Source: Leadbetterella sp.
Lineage (GTDB): Bacteria > Bacteroidota > Bacteroidia > Cytophagales > Spirosomataceae
Reading direction: 5' to 3'
Length of the DNA stretch: 64,000 bases
NCBI GenBank assembly: GCA_019638185.1
Contig: JAHBUH010000022.1
Coordinates: 17,121 to 81,120 of the forward strand
The notes below the pieces were generated by a model, which had not been told where the DNA came from, did no database searches, and saw only the letters and a program-made list of their open reading frames with translations. Position numbers and translations under genes: made by a program. Positions 1 through 7,770 of the stretch are shown piece after piece (position 1 is the stretch's first letter; each line of letters opens with the position of its first letter).

Positions 1-293
1 TGAACGATCATCACAAAGGGAACAAGCGCCACGCCGCCCCGCTGGCACAGGAACCCGGCGATGTGGCGGATGAAGCCCCGGAAAACACGATGGAAGAGCA
101 GGTACATCTTCTGAACCGGGCCTTAAATAAACTGAGTGACGAAAACAGGGAAATACTGGTTTTAAGCCGGTACCAGGAGCTGGCCTACCGTGAAATAGCC
201 CAGATCCTGGATATCTCGGAGGCCAATGTGCGGGTGCGGATACACCGCGCCATGGTCCAGCTTAAATCCGCTTATTTAAAACTTGCAGACTGA
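1..293 (+). CDS. ECF-type RNA polymerase sigma factor, C-terminal part (5' cut by window edge)
   Basis: The reading frame is open from the left edge, so the gene starts outside the window; the first in-window start-like codon (GTG at 63) lies inside the protein. The visible part is sigma region 4: a helical stretch beginning LNRALNKLSDENREILVL, then a helix-turn-helix (YREIAQILDISEANVRVRI) that in this family contacts the -35 (here -33) element. This is the usual C-terminus of an ECF (sigma-70 family group 4) factor. It sits 3 bases before a membrane anti-sigma-like gene, the standard arrangement for a signal-controlled sigma factor. Family assignment is firm; the regulon is unknown. Confidence 0.88.
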   Translation, partial: NDHHKGNKRHAAPLAQEPGDVADEAPENTMEEQVHLLNRALNKLSDENREILVLSRYQELAYREIAQILDISEANVRVRIHRAMVQLKSAYLKLAD

Positions 294-296
294 AAC

Positions 297-1070
297 ATGG
301 AAAAGATCATAGATTACATTAACGGAGAGCTGCCCGAACATGAAAAACGGGCCTTTGAAGAAAGACTGGCCCTGGATCCGGAGCTTCGCGCAGCCTGTGA
401 AGAAGAAAAAGCCCTGTGGAACCTCATGGCTGAAATAAAAGCTCCGGCAGTAAATGAACATATAAAAAGCCGTTTCCTGGACACCCTGCAGGTGTACAAA
501 GAAGCAGCCGCACCCCGGCCCGGCTTTCTGTCCCGCCTGAAAGAGATCTGGAATTTCCAGCCGCAGTTAAAGCTATCGTATGCCCTGGTGCTGCTCTGCG
601 TGGGCCTGGGCACGGGGCTTTACCTGAACCGGAAAAATCACGGGGAAATAGCCCGCATGTCTGCTGAAGTCAGTGAAATGAAGCAGATGATGGTGCTTTC
701 CCTCATTGAAAATCCCTCAGCCACTGAGCGGATCCGGGCCGTAAGCATGACCCAGGAGATCCGGAATGTGGATGACACCGTGATTGAAGCCCTGCTGTCT
801 ACCCTTAACCGGGATCCGAATGATAACGTGCGTCTGATGACCCTGGAAGCCCTGACCGAACTGGCCGATAACCCTAAGGTACGAGAGGGTCTGGTGCAGT
901 CCATTGTGCTGCAAACCTCCCCCATCATGCAGTCGGCGATGGCCGATGTCATGCTGAAACTCCAGGAAAAAAGGTCGGTGAAACCCCTGCAGAAAATGCT
1001 GAACCGCGATGACCTGAACAGCACCGTCAAGGACAAAGTAGAACAAACAATTCAAGAAATACTTATCTAA
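297..1070 (+). CDS. Anti-sigma-factor-like membrane protein with C-terminal HEAT repeats
   Basis: A 257-residue protein directly behind the ECF sigma gene. Residues about 1-45 form a charged helical segment (DYINGELPEHEKRAFEERL) of the kind found in RskA/zinc-finger-like anti-sigma domains, here without the Cys/His zinc ligands. One membrane helix follows at about 93-111 (LKLSYALVLLCVGLGTGLYL). The C-terminal half, from about 140, is alpha-helical with repeated pairs such as DPNDNVRLMTLEALTELAD and SPIMQSAMADVMLKLQE, which read as HEAT repeats. Inference: it holds the sigma factor at the membrane, and the extracytoplasmic HEAT domain is the sensor or protein-binding part. The signal cannot be read from sequence. 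Confidence 0.8.
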   Translation: MEKIIDYINGELPEHEKRAFEERLALDPELRAACEEEKALWNLMAEIKAPAVNEHIKSRFLDTLQVYKEAAAPRPGFLSRLKEIWNFQPQLKLSYALVLLCVGLGTGLYLNRKNHGEIARMSAEVSEMKQMMVLSLIENPSATERIRAVSMTQEIRNVDDTVIEALLSTLNRDPNDNVRLMTLEALTELADNPKVREGLVQSIVLQTSPIMQSAMADVMLKLQEKRSVKPLQKMLNRDDLNSTVKDKVEQTIQEILI

Positions 1071-1082
1071 AAATTACAAATT

Positions 1083-1937
1083 ATGAAAAAGCTTTTTAAC
1101 CTCCTCTTTGTGGGAGCCATGATTTCCTGTGCCCAGTCTAATGCACAATCCTCCAAAGAACACATCAGTAAGGAGATCGCTTTATCTTCTGCTGCAAACC
1201 AAACCGTGGTAGAAGTCTATAACCTGCTGGGGTCCATCCGGGTGGAGGGCTATTCCGGGAATGTGGTTCTCCTGGAGATCGACAAGACGGTTTCGGCCAA
1301 AAACAAAGCCGATATTGACCTGGGAAATAAGGAGTTTGAACTGGGGATCGACACCAAACAGGACACCATCGTCATTTATACCCGGGCTCCTTATGATACC
1401 CGCCCTTCCGGCTCAAAGAAAAAAGAGAAGAATAATGACAATCATTATAGCATAAAGCTTGATTATGTGATCAAAGTACCTCAAAACGTGAGTCTTCGCC
1501 TCTCTACCATTAACGATGGCCTGATAGAGGTATCCCAGGTCAGCGGCAGGCTGAAAGTCAATAACATTAACGGCGGCATCCAGGTAAACAATGCCAAAGG
1601 CCAGACCGATCTCCATACCATTAACGGGGGCATAGACGTCAGCTATACGGGATCACCGGTCTCAGGATCATCCTGCTACGCCCTGAACGGAACCATCAAT
1701 GCCGTATACCCGGAAAACCTCTCCGCCGACCTGAAGCTGAAAAGCATGAACGGGAATTTCTTTACCGACTTCCCCAATGCCGAAATAGCGCCGCAGACCG
1801 TGGTTAAAAAGAACGCTTCTGAATCCGGCACCACGTATAAGCTCAACAAAGACACCCACCTGAAGATCGGGAAAGGGGAAAACCAAATGAATTTCGAAAC
1901 ACTGAACGGTAATATTTACATCAAAAAAAGATCATGA
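1083..1937 (+). CDS. DUF4097-family secreted beta-solenoid protein (copy 1)
   Basis: 284 residues with an N-terminal secretion signal (MKKLFNLLFVGAMISCAQSN). Cys16 might be a lipidation site, but the residue three before it is Met, so ordinary cleavage near NAQ is as likely. The mature part carries regularly spaced Asn-Gly turns (NNINGGIQV, HTINGGIDV, ALNGTINA, SMNGNFF, TLNGNIYI), the mark of the DUF4097 adhesin-like right-handed beta-solenoid. It lies 12 bases after the anti-sigma gene and 4 bases before a paralogue, so the four genes probably form one operon. Function is unknown; an envelope structural or sensory role is inferred from context. Confidence 0.8.
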   Translation: MKKLFNLLFVGAMISCAQSNAQSSKEHISKEIALSSAANQTVVEVYNLLGSIRVEGYSGNVVLLEIDKTVSAKNKADIDLGNKEFELGIDTKQDTIVIYTRAPYDTRPSGSKKKEKNNDNHYSIKLDYVIKVPQNVSLRLSTINDGLIEVSQVSGRLKVNNINGGIQVNNAKGQTDLHTINGGIDVSYTGSPVSGSSCYALNGTINAVYPENLSADLKLKSMNGNFFTDFPNAEIAPQTVVKKNASESGTTYKLNKDTHLKIGKGENQMNFETLNGNIYIKKRS

Positions 1938-1941
1938 AATT

Positions 1942-2745
1942 ATGAAAACCAAGATAACCATCGCCCTGCTTTTCCTGGCCACATTCACCCGGCTACAGGC
2001 CCAGAATGAAAAGATCGTAGTAGAACTTTCCCAGCCCGGCAAACCCTATACCGTGGAACTCAGCATGATTCATGGATCCATCCATGTAATCAAAAGCCCC
2101 GGGAAAGAACTCATCATTGAGGCTACCTCCGGTAAGACGCAGTCACCTCCACCTCCCTCTAAAGATGGCATGCGGAAAATATCTTCGGGTAACGGCTTTG
2201 ATATCTCCGCAAAAGAGACCGGAAATAAAGTACAGATTAACGCCGGTATCCCTTTTAATCCGGTAAATATCACCCTTCATGTGCCGGATAACGGGAGCTT
2301 CAAGCTGGGCACTGTCAGTAACGGGGATATTAAGGTAGATAACGTAGCCGGCGAGTTTGAACTGTCTAACGTAAACGGCGGGGTGACCCTGAACAAGGTT
2401 TCCGGCTCAGCTGTAGTGAATACCACAAACGGCGGCATCATCGCCACTTTCACCCAGGTTAGCCCGGCTACGCCCATGGCCTTCTCTACCCTGAACGGGA
2501 AGATAGACCTGACCTTTCCGGCCACCTTTAAAAGCAATATCAAAGCCCGGACCGACCAGGGTGATGTCTTCACTGACTTTGAACTGGGTTTCCTGAAAGA
2601 TGATCCGAAGGTGGTGCGCACCAGTGAAAAAGGCTTTTCACGGATAGAGGCCAATCGCTGGGTGACCGGAACATTGAACGGCGGCGGCCCGGAAGTGATG
2701 ATGAAGACCATTAACGGGAACATTTACATCCGGAAAGCCAAATAA
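1942..2745 (+). CDS. DUF4097-family secreted beta-solenoid protein (copy 2)
   Basis: 267 residues, paralogue of the preceding gene. A cleavable signal peptide (MKTKITIALLFLATFTRLQAQ) is followed by the same ladder of Asn-Gly turns (SNVNGGVTL, NTTNGGIIA, TLNGKIDL, TLNGGG) and the shared ending KTINGNIYIRKAK, compared with TLNGNIYIKKRS in copy 1. Tandem duplication of an envelope protein downstream of an ECF sigma/anti-sigma pair suggests that the sigma factor controls them or that they feed the sensor. No catalytic motif is visible. It is the last gene of the probable four-gene operon. Confidence 0.8.
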   Translation: MKTKITIALLFLATFTRLQAQNEKIVVELSQPGKPYTVELSMIHGSIHVIKSPGKELIIEATSGKTQSPPPPSKDGMRKISSGNGFDISAKETGNKVQINAGIPFNPVNITLHVPDNGSFKLGTVSNGDIKVDNVAGEFELSNVNGGVTLNKVSGSAVVNTTNGGIIATFTQVSPATPMAFSTLNGKIDLTFPATFKSNIKARTDQGDVFTDFELGFLKDDPKVVRTSEKGFSRIEANRWVTGTLNGGGPEVMMKTINGNIYIRKAK

Positions 2746-2879
2746 AAATGCGGCCGTGCGTAACCTTTCAGGCGTCCTGCGGTTATTATTAGCAGACACC
2801 CGCCTTACCACAACCCGTTAAAAATCCTTAATTCACGTCCCATTAACTTAATTTAAGAAGACAGCGAATTTCAGAGGAG

Positions 2880-2887
2880 TAATTTTG
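2880..2887 (+). promoter_or_regulatory. Bacteroidota -7 box upstream of the outer-membrane barrel gene
   Basis: TAATTTTG matches the phylum consensus TAnnTTTG exactly. No clear TTTG is seen 19-21 bases upstream. Transcription would begin near 2893, leaving a leader of about 100 bases that contains the hairpin at 2918-2947. Confidence 0.5.
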
Positions 2888-2917
2888 CAGGACAAATCCT
2901 GAAAAAGTTATAAACAC

Positions 2918-2952
2918 GCCGGCTTACGAAATGCAACGTAAGCCGGCATTTT
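2918..2952 (+). terminator. Perfect 11-bp hairpin with short T run in the leader of the barrel gene
   Basis: GCCGGCTTACG (2918-2928) pairs perfectly with CGTAAGCCGGC (2937-2947) around an 8-base loop, followed by ATTTT. It lies after the -7 box at 2880-2887 and 43 bases before the ATG at 2995. It can act as the terminator of the upstream operon, but its place inside the probable leader also allows an attenuator or mRNA-stabilising role. Confidence 0.6.
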
Positions 2953-2994
2953 CCACACTTTAAAAAAGGAGTTCAGAAAAACTATTACTTAAAA

Positions 2995-5454
2995 ATGATA
3001 AAATCAATTATTCTTACCGCCTTATGGCTGGTTTCCGGCCATGCCATGGCCCGTAGTACTTTCCAGGTATCCGGAAATGTGAAAAGCTCCACCGGGGAAG
3101 CTCTCTCTTTTGCTAACGTATTCCTGTACAAATCAGCCGACAGCACTTTTTACAAGGCGGCAGCGGCGGCGGCAGACGGAAAATTTTTAATAGACGATGT
3201 GGAGAGCAACAGCTACTACCTGAAGGTGTCGTCTGTGGGTTATGACGACTTCTTTACGCCCGTCTTTGTCATCAATAAGGACAATCCCACCGTTAACTTC
3301 AGCGACATCAGGCCGAAGGAATCCGCCACCCAGTTACAGGGCGTTCAGGTCACTGCCAAGAAACCGTTTATAGAGCAGCACCTCGATAAAATGGTGCTGA
3401 ATGTGGAAAACAGCATCTCCGCCAGCGGCAGTACAGCCCTGGAAATCCTGGAAAAAGCGCCGGGGGTGATCGTAGACCGGCAGAATGACCAGATCCGGAT
3501 CAGGAACAAGTCGGGGGTAGTGATCATGATTGACGGCAAGATTAACTACATGTCGTCCGAGGCGCTGGCCCAGTACCTGGCTAACCTGCCTTCTGACCAG
3601 ATCGCATCTATTGAGATCATCACTAACCCCTCTTCCAAATACGACGCCGCCGGAAACTCCGGCATCATCAATATCCGCCTGAAAAAGAACCAGATCTACG
3701 GTACAAACGGTACGCTCAGCGTATCCACGGGAACAGGAATCCTGGAAAATTCCACCAAAGACCTCTATCGCGGTAACGCTAACCTCAACCTGAACCACCG
3801 GAATGCCAAGTGGAATCTCTTTGGCAATGCAGGCACGGGAAGAAACCGCTGGTATAACGATAACCATTTCTGGCGGACCGTATACTTTGAGAACACCCGC
3901 ACAGACTTTGACCAGTATACCCAGAGAACAGGCGGCGGAGTATTTTATTATGCCAAGGCCGGCGCCGACTATTCCCTTACGAAAAACACTTCCATCGGGC
4001 TCCAGGCCGACTTTAATATATGGGATGGCGCCATGACCAGTAAAGGTAATACCGGCATAACCCGGATAACCGGCGGAGAAGCCAAAGGCACCACGCTCAT
4101 CCCCGGCAGCAGCAGGACTATGGACAACCTGAATTTTTCTTCCAACTTCAGCCTGCGTCACAAGGTGGAAGAAAAAGAGATCTCCTTTGACCTGGACTAC
4201 AGCGGTTATCGCTTTACTTCCGACCAGGTTTTCACCAATAACTACTACAGTACCGCTGCCCAGCCCGACTCGGTTACGCGGCAGTGGGTCATCCAGCCCA
4301 CTAATATCAATATTTATTCGGCCAAGCTCGACTTTACCCTGCCATTTGAAAACAAATTAAAGCTGGATTTCGGAGGAAAGACCACTTTTGTCACCGCCGA
4401 TAATAATTTCACTTACCAGGATTTCCTGGAAGGCGCGTGGAAAAATAATATCTACCGCTCCAATCACTTCCAGTACCGGGAGAACGTTAATGCCCTGTAT
4501 ACCAGTGCCGGCTACCAGAAAAACAAATGGTCGTTCCAGGCAGGAGTGCGCGCTGAGCACACCGTTTCAGACGGCTACTCCCTTACCCTGGACCAGCGAA
4601 ACAAGAGAAGCTACCTGAACTTCTTCCCTACGGGCTTCGTAAACTACAAGCTGTCAGAAAATCATTCCGTGAAATACTCTTACAGCAGGCGGATAGACCG
4701 GCCCAACTACGGTAACCTGAACCCTTTCATCTTCTACCTGGATCCCTATTTCATGGCCATGGGAAATCCCGGGCTGAGGCCGCAGTTTACGAACTCCAAT
4801 GAAATGACCTATATCTTCAAAGGTGAATACTCGGGTACACTGGCCTATGCAGATACCCGCCAGATGATCAATGAGGTGATCATGCAGGATGCCGCCACCG
4901 GCATTAATATCTCGCAAAACCAGAACCTGGCCCGGCTGAAGAGCTATTCGGCCACCTTCTCCATCCCCCTGAAAATCAACAGCTGGTGGACCAGCCAAAA
5001 TAACCTGAATGCGTTTTACAACCATTACATTGACAATAACTTATCCGGTAATGCCCTGAATAACAGCGGTGTGATGTTAGGTCTGAATACTACCCATACG
5101 CTAATATTGCCTAAAAACTGGTCAGCAGAGATTAACTACTGGTACAATACCCCCGGCGTTTACGGCGTATTCATCCAGACCAAAGCCCAGCATGCATTTA
5201 ACCCGGGAATCCAGAAGACCTTCCTGGATAAAAAGGCCAAGCTGAAATTCAATGTCAATGACCTCTTCCTGACCTCCTTCTTCCAGGGTTACGTGGAAAA
5301 CGGCGACGTGGATCTGAAAATCTCCAACCGCTGGAACGCCCGGCGGGTATCGCTGACCTTCACCTATAATTTCGGAAACCAGAATGTAAAAAGCTCAAAC
5401 AGGAAAAGTGCCTCGGAAGAGGAGAAGCGGCGGGCCGGAGGCGGAAACGGGTAA
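2995..5454 (+). CDS. Outer-membrane beta-barrel protein (TonB-receptor-like, OMP_b-brl_3 family)
   Basis: 819 residues with signal peptide (MIKSIILTALWLVSGHAMA). An N-terminal carboxypeptidase-regulatory-like domain (about 22-105: FQVSGNVKSSTGEALSFANV) is followed by a plug-like domain (about 115-230, with VIVDRQNDQIRIRNKSGVVI and SKYDAAGNSGIINIRLKK) and a long C-terminal barrel of alternating aromatic and polar strands. This is the architecture of the outer membrane protein beta-barrel family related to TonB-dependent receptors. No SusD partner is adjacent, so a polysaccharide-utilisation role is not supported. Substrate unknown. It is a single-gene unit between a leader hairpin and a strong terminator. 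Confidence 0.88.
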   Translation: MIKSIILTALWLVSGHAMARSTFQVSGNVKSSTGEALSFANVFLYKSADSTFYKAAAAAADGKFLIDDVESNSYYLKVSSVGYDDFFTPVFVINKDNPTVNFSDIRPKESATQLQGVQVTAKKPFIEQHLDKMVLNVENSISASGSTALEILEKAPGVIVDRQNDQIRIRNKSGVVIMIDGKINYMSSEALAQYLANLPSDQIASIEIITNPSSKYDAAGNSGIINIRLKKNQIYGTNGTLSVSTGTGILENSTKDLYRGNANLNLNHRNAKWNLFGNAGTGRNRWYNDNHFWRTVYFENTRTDFDQYTQRTGGGVFYYAKAGADYSLTKNTSIGLQADFNIWDGAMTSKGNTGITRITGGEAKGTTLIPGSSRTMDNLNFSSNFSLRHKVEEKEISFDLDYSGYRFTSDQVFTNNYYSTAAQPDSVTRQWVIQPTNINIYSAKLDFTLPFENKLKLDFGGKTTFVTADNNFTYQDFLEGAWKNNIYRSNHFQYRENVNALYTSAGYQKNKWSFQAGVRAEHTVSDGYSLTLDQRNKRSYLNFFPTGFVNYKLSENHSVKYSYSRRIDRPNYGNLNPFIFYLDPYFMAMGNPGLRPQFTNSNEMTYIFKGEYSGTLAYADTRQMINEVIMQDAATGINISQNQNLARLKSYSATFSIPLKINSWWTSQNNLNAFYNHYIDNNLSGNALNNSGVMLGLNTTHTLILPKNWSAEINYWYNTPGVYGVFIQTKAQHAFNPGIQKTFLDKKAKLKFNVNDLFLTSFFQGYVENGDVDLKISNRWNARRVSLTFTYNFGNQNVKSSNRKSASEEEKRRAGGGNG

Positions 5455-5469
5455 GACCGACCGGTGCAC

Positions 5470-5513
5470 AGTGAAACCCTGTTAACAGCTGTTAGCGGGG
5501 TTTCACTATTTTT
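5470..5513 (+). terminator. Rho-independent terminator after the barrel gene
   Basis: AGTGAAACCC (5470-5479) pairs with GGGTTTCACT (5498-5507), followed by ATTTTT. It lies 15 bases after the stop codon at 5454. Confidence 0.85.
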
Positions 5514-5629
5514 AAATGGGAGTGCTGACTGATCGGGATGAAACCCCTGTAAAAAAGGTTGCACCTTAACCCCCGGAAGCATAAATTGCATCCTTTCCCG
5601 TTTTAATCAAGAAAACCAGAAAGCCCGGA

Positions 5630-6043
5630 TTGTTTACGCTGACCATTTTTAATTGCACCCTTACCTACTCCCTGACGGATGCCGGAGTTCACCTGATCAG
5701 TGATGCGGGCCTGCACCAGCTGATCCGGACTTACCCGGTCAAGGGAGTAAACCGGCTTGCGGAAGAACTGAAAAAACATTTTGAAGAAGTTAAAAAAAGG
5801 CCGCTGAAAATCACCACAAAATCACTGGCCACTGAAATCCGGGGGCATTATTATTTCGAAAAACTTTACCTGCCCTTCCGCCGGCTCTTACGCTTTTTCT
5901 TCCTGCAAAAAATCACGGATATTCTTGATAATTCCCTTAAGGCCTACGACTGCGCCGAAGCAGCCGTAGACGGCAATCGCCGACTCTGGGACTTTCTGTC
6001 TCTCTTTGACGGGATCTTTTCTTTTTTTGTACGGGACCGCTGA
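5630..6043 (+). CDS. Unrecognised 137-residue protein
   Basis: The frame has no ATG near its beginning. TTG at 5630 is the best start, because a near-consensus -7 box (TAAATTGC) lies at about 5582-5589 and the frame is open only from 5585. The protein is basic in the middle (EELKKHFEEVKKRPLKITTKS) and rich in Phe/Leu toward the end (LPFRRLLRFFFLQKI, FLSLFDGIFSFF), but has no clear signal peptide or recognised motif. Composition resembles that of its neighbours, so it is probably a real gene of unknown function. Start and existence are moderately sure. Confidence 0.5.
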   Translation: MFTLTIFNCTLTYSLTDAGVHLISDAGLHQLIRTYPVKGVNRLAEELKKHFEEVKKRPLKITTKSLATEIRGHYYFEKLYLPFRRLLRFFFLQKITDILDNSLKAYDCAEAAVDGNRRLWDFLSLFDGIFSFFVRDR

Positions 6044-6201
6044 AGTATTCCTGCTTATCTATTTTTTCAAACCATAAGAATGCCCGGTTTCATCCCTAAG
6101 TTTTTATAATTCGTCACTTAGACACCCTGGCACCTTAAGATCACTTCAGCGTTTTACATATATTCGCCATAACTTATAAAACCATTTTATGCCCTTAACT
6201 T

Positions 6202-6729
6202 ATGGAGTCTAAAAACAGGCGGTCTGCTGACCATTTCACCACTGTCTTACTGGTTGTATACCTGATGATTCTAGTGTGGGTTTTGCTGTTCAAACTGGGG
6301 GTTCAATTTTCCTATATGAGTGAGAGGAGGGTAAACCTGAACCCTGTGAATGATATTTTTACCGGTAAAACAGACGTTTTGGAAGCTGTTCTGAACATCC
6401 TCATATTTATACCTCTTGGCGTGTATCTGGGCGTTTTATACAGGAAGCATAGTTTTGTAAAAATGCTCATCATCATCCTCAGCATTACCCTGATCGTAGA
6501 ATCCACTCAATATTTGCTCAAAACAGGCGCTTTTGATACTACTGATTTACTTACAAATACCCTGGGCGGATTAATCGGGCTGATCTTTTTTCAGTGCATT
6601 GCCAGCCTGTTTTCCGATAGCTTAAAAACGCAGAGAATAGTAAATCTTATTGCCTTTATTGGAACTCTTGCTCTCATCCTTCTTTTGATTCTATTAAAAA
6701 TGAACAGGTTACCTATCATGTATAAATGA
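6202..6729 (+). CDS. VanZ-like membrane protein
   Basis: 175 residues with four probable membrane helices (about 12-32, 64-82, 86-104 and 118-170 as two further segments). VanZ-family signatures are present: RRVNLNPVNDIF, NILIFIPLGVYLGVLY, a Glu-x-x-Gln in VESTQYLLKTGAFDTTDLLTN and a following NTLGGLIG. VanZ itself gives low-level teicoplanin resistance; most family members have unknown envelope roles, so the resistance label should not be carried over. The gene is noticeably richer in A and T than its surroundings and stands alone. Confidence 0.8.
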   Translation: MESKNRRSADHFTTVLLVVYLMILVWVLLFKLGVQFSYMSERRVNLNPVNDIFTGKTDVLEAVLNILIFIPLGVYLGVLYRKHSFVKMLIIILSITLIVESTQYLLKTGAFDTTDLLTNTLGGLIGLIFFQCIASLFSDSLKTQRIVNLIAFIGTLALILLLILLKMNRLPIMYK

Positions 6730-6784
6730 TTCTGCACCTGCTGAAAGCATAATTTTTTCATCTTACCCTAACAATTTTCATTTT

Positions 6785-6803
6785 ATTTAAAATAATTCTA
6801 AAT
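6785..6803 (+). promoter_or_regulatory. Candidate operator, 19-bp inverted repeat (upstream copy)
   Basis: ATTTA-N9-TAAAT, immediately upstream of the -33 element at 6809. A second repeat with the same arms and the same 9-base spacing lies at 6847-6865; the centres are 62 bases apart, about six helical turns. A 19-bp inverted repeat of this AT-rich type resembles sites bound by Fur/DtxR-type dimers, but the regulator is not known. Confidence 0.5.
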
Positions 6804-6808
6804 AATAC

Positions 6809-6839
6809 TTGTTTCGTAAAAACTTACCCTCTACATTTG
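6809..6839 (+). promoter_or_regulatory. Bacteroidota promoter of the DUF6686-like gene
   Basis: TTG at 6809-6811 and TACATTTG at 6832-6839, separated by 20 bases, fit the -33/-7 consensus. Transcription would start near 6846, inside the longer reading frame, which argues for the ATG at 6869 as the true start codon. Confidence 0.7.
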
Positions 6840-6846
6840 TCTCATT

Positions 6847-6865
6847 ATTTATACAGAGTCTAAAT
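6847..6865 (+). promoter_or_regulatory. Candidate operator, 19-bp inverted repeat (downstream copy)
   Basis: ATTTA-N9-TAAAT overlapping the predicted transcription start and ending 3 bases before the ATG at 6869. Its position would block transcription or translation if bound. Confidence 0.5.
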
Positions 6866-6868
6866 AAA

Positions 6869-7189
6869 ATGTGTAAACACCGGGTGCTGGTTTCCAACTT
6901 TCACGGCTATGTGGCCCGATGTGAAAGCTGCTCTAAAGTTCAGATTGCCTTTGGCACTTCGCTTTTTGGCATGAATATGAAAAATTTTGAAGTTTTCGCA
7001 AATTATTTATACCAGCTGCGTGTGAAGGGTGATGCCTACGGGCTGCATGAAAAAAAGATCCAGGTAAGCCTGGGAGAATCCGGTTCTATGATGATCCTTA
7101 CACCTTATGAACTGGAAAATTTTATTGACCTGATCGAATCAGCCAGTATTCAGAACCTGATCCGGGAGTGCCTGGCTAACCGGAACTAA
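6869..7189 (+). CDS. DUF6686-like small protein
   Basis: 106 residues from the ATG at 6869. A longer frame from 6809 exists but overlaps the promoter. It begins MCKHRVLVSNFHGYVARCESCSKVQIAFG. The Cys-x-His near the start and the Cys-x-x-Cys (CESC) could bind a metal ion. The remainder is compact alpha/beta without a catalytic motif. I place it in the Bacteroidota family DUF6686 from memory of its N-terminal pattern. The two 19-bp palindromes around its promoter point to control by a dimeric, perhaps metal-responsive, regulator. Confidence 0.65.
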   Translation: MCKHRVLVSNFHGYVARCESCSKVQIAFGTSLFGMNMKNFEVFANYLYQLRVKGDAYGLHEKKIQVSLGESGSMMILTPYELENFIDLIESASIQNLIRECLANRN

Positions 7190-7329
7190 AGGAAACAGGC
7201 CCACCCTGTTACAGTGCCGGCGGGAATAAAATACAAACCGGGCGGATGCCGGCACAGCAAAGGAAACAGGCCCGCCCTGTTACTGTGCCCGCGGGAATAA
7301 AATACAAACCGGGCGGATGCCGGCACAGC
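7188..7329 (+). repeat. 71-bp tandem duplication between two small genes
   Basis: Copies at 7188-7258 and 7259-7329 differ at only about three positions. Each begins AAAGGAAACAGGCCC and ends GATGCCGGCACAGC. Copy 1 overlaps the stop codon of the gene ending at 7189. Within copy 1, GTGCCGGC (7214-7221) pairs with GCCGGCAC (7249-7256), so each unit can form a hairpin; copy 2 has a one-base variant. No T run follows. It looks like a recent local duplication. Confidence 0.85.
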
Positions 7330-7376
7330 AAAAGCAGCACGGTACCGGATACATAAGTGCAAAGCGAACTAAAAAC

Positions 7377-7595
7377 ATGAAAACGATCATTTTTACCACC
7401 GAAAACACCGCCATGCAGCACCTGGAAAACCTGCGGAGCGAGCTGAAAAGCGTAGGGATAGGTAGTTTTAATGTAGATTTTGAAACCAAAGAGATTTCGG
7501 TAGTGTGCCCGAACTATCAAAACATAAATGCACTGGAGTGCGCCATCCGGAAAGCAGGATTCCGATGCCCCTGCTTCCGCATAGCCACCGACTAA
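7377..7595 (+). CDS. Heavy-metal-associated-domain-like small protein without the CxxC
   Basis: 72 residues from the ATG at 7377; a longer frame reaches into the tandem repeat and is less likely. The pattern beta-alpha-beta-beta-alpha-beta (KTIIFTTE, MQHLENLRSELKSVG, FNVDFETKEISVVCP, INALECAIRKAGF) is that of the ferredoxin-like HMA fold. The N-terminal metal site Cys-x-x-Cys is replaced by Thr-Thr (FTTENTAM), so copper-chaperone activity is not supported. A Cys-Pro-Cys near the C-terminus (FRCPCF) could be a substitute site. Role unknown. Confidence 0.6.
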   Translation: MKTIIFTTENTAMQHLENLRSELKSVGIGSFNVDFETKEISVVCPNYQNINALECAIRKAGFRCPCFRIATD

Positions 7596-7770
7596 AGTCA
7601 CTGTTTTCGCTTAATTAGAAAACTGCCCAAGAAAAAGCTAAGTTCACGCAACTTTTACTATTTAAATTATCAGCCCTGAGCTGCAAACCGGCCGGGTCAC
7701 CGTTAATTTCTCTCAGGGCATAACTCACGGCTCAAAGCTATTTCCTATCTTGCCCAAAAATTACTTTTGC

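Noticed and set aside
6202-6729. Calling the VanZ-like gene a glycopeptide-resistance gene
   Set aside because: No other van genes are near and the family is broad.
7188-7329. CRISPR-like repeat
   Set aside because: Two adjacent copies without spacers; a tandem duplication, not an array.
7209-7601. Minus-strand frames across the 71-bp tandem duplication
   Set aside because: They arise only because the repeat is read through twice (CAGIRPVC occurs twice in the translation); the plus-strand small gene is the better model.
7762-7769. TACTTTTG as a promoter for the small membrane gene
   Set aside because: The transcription start it implies (about 7776) is downstream of the probable GTG start at 7771 and no -33 element is spaced correctly.
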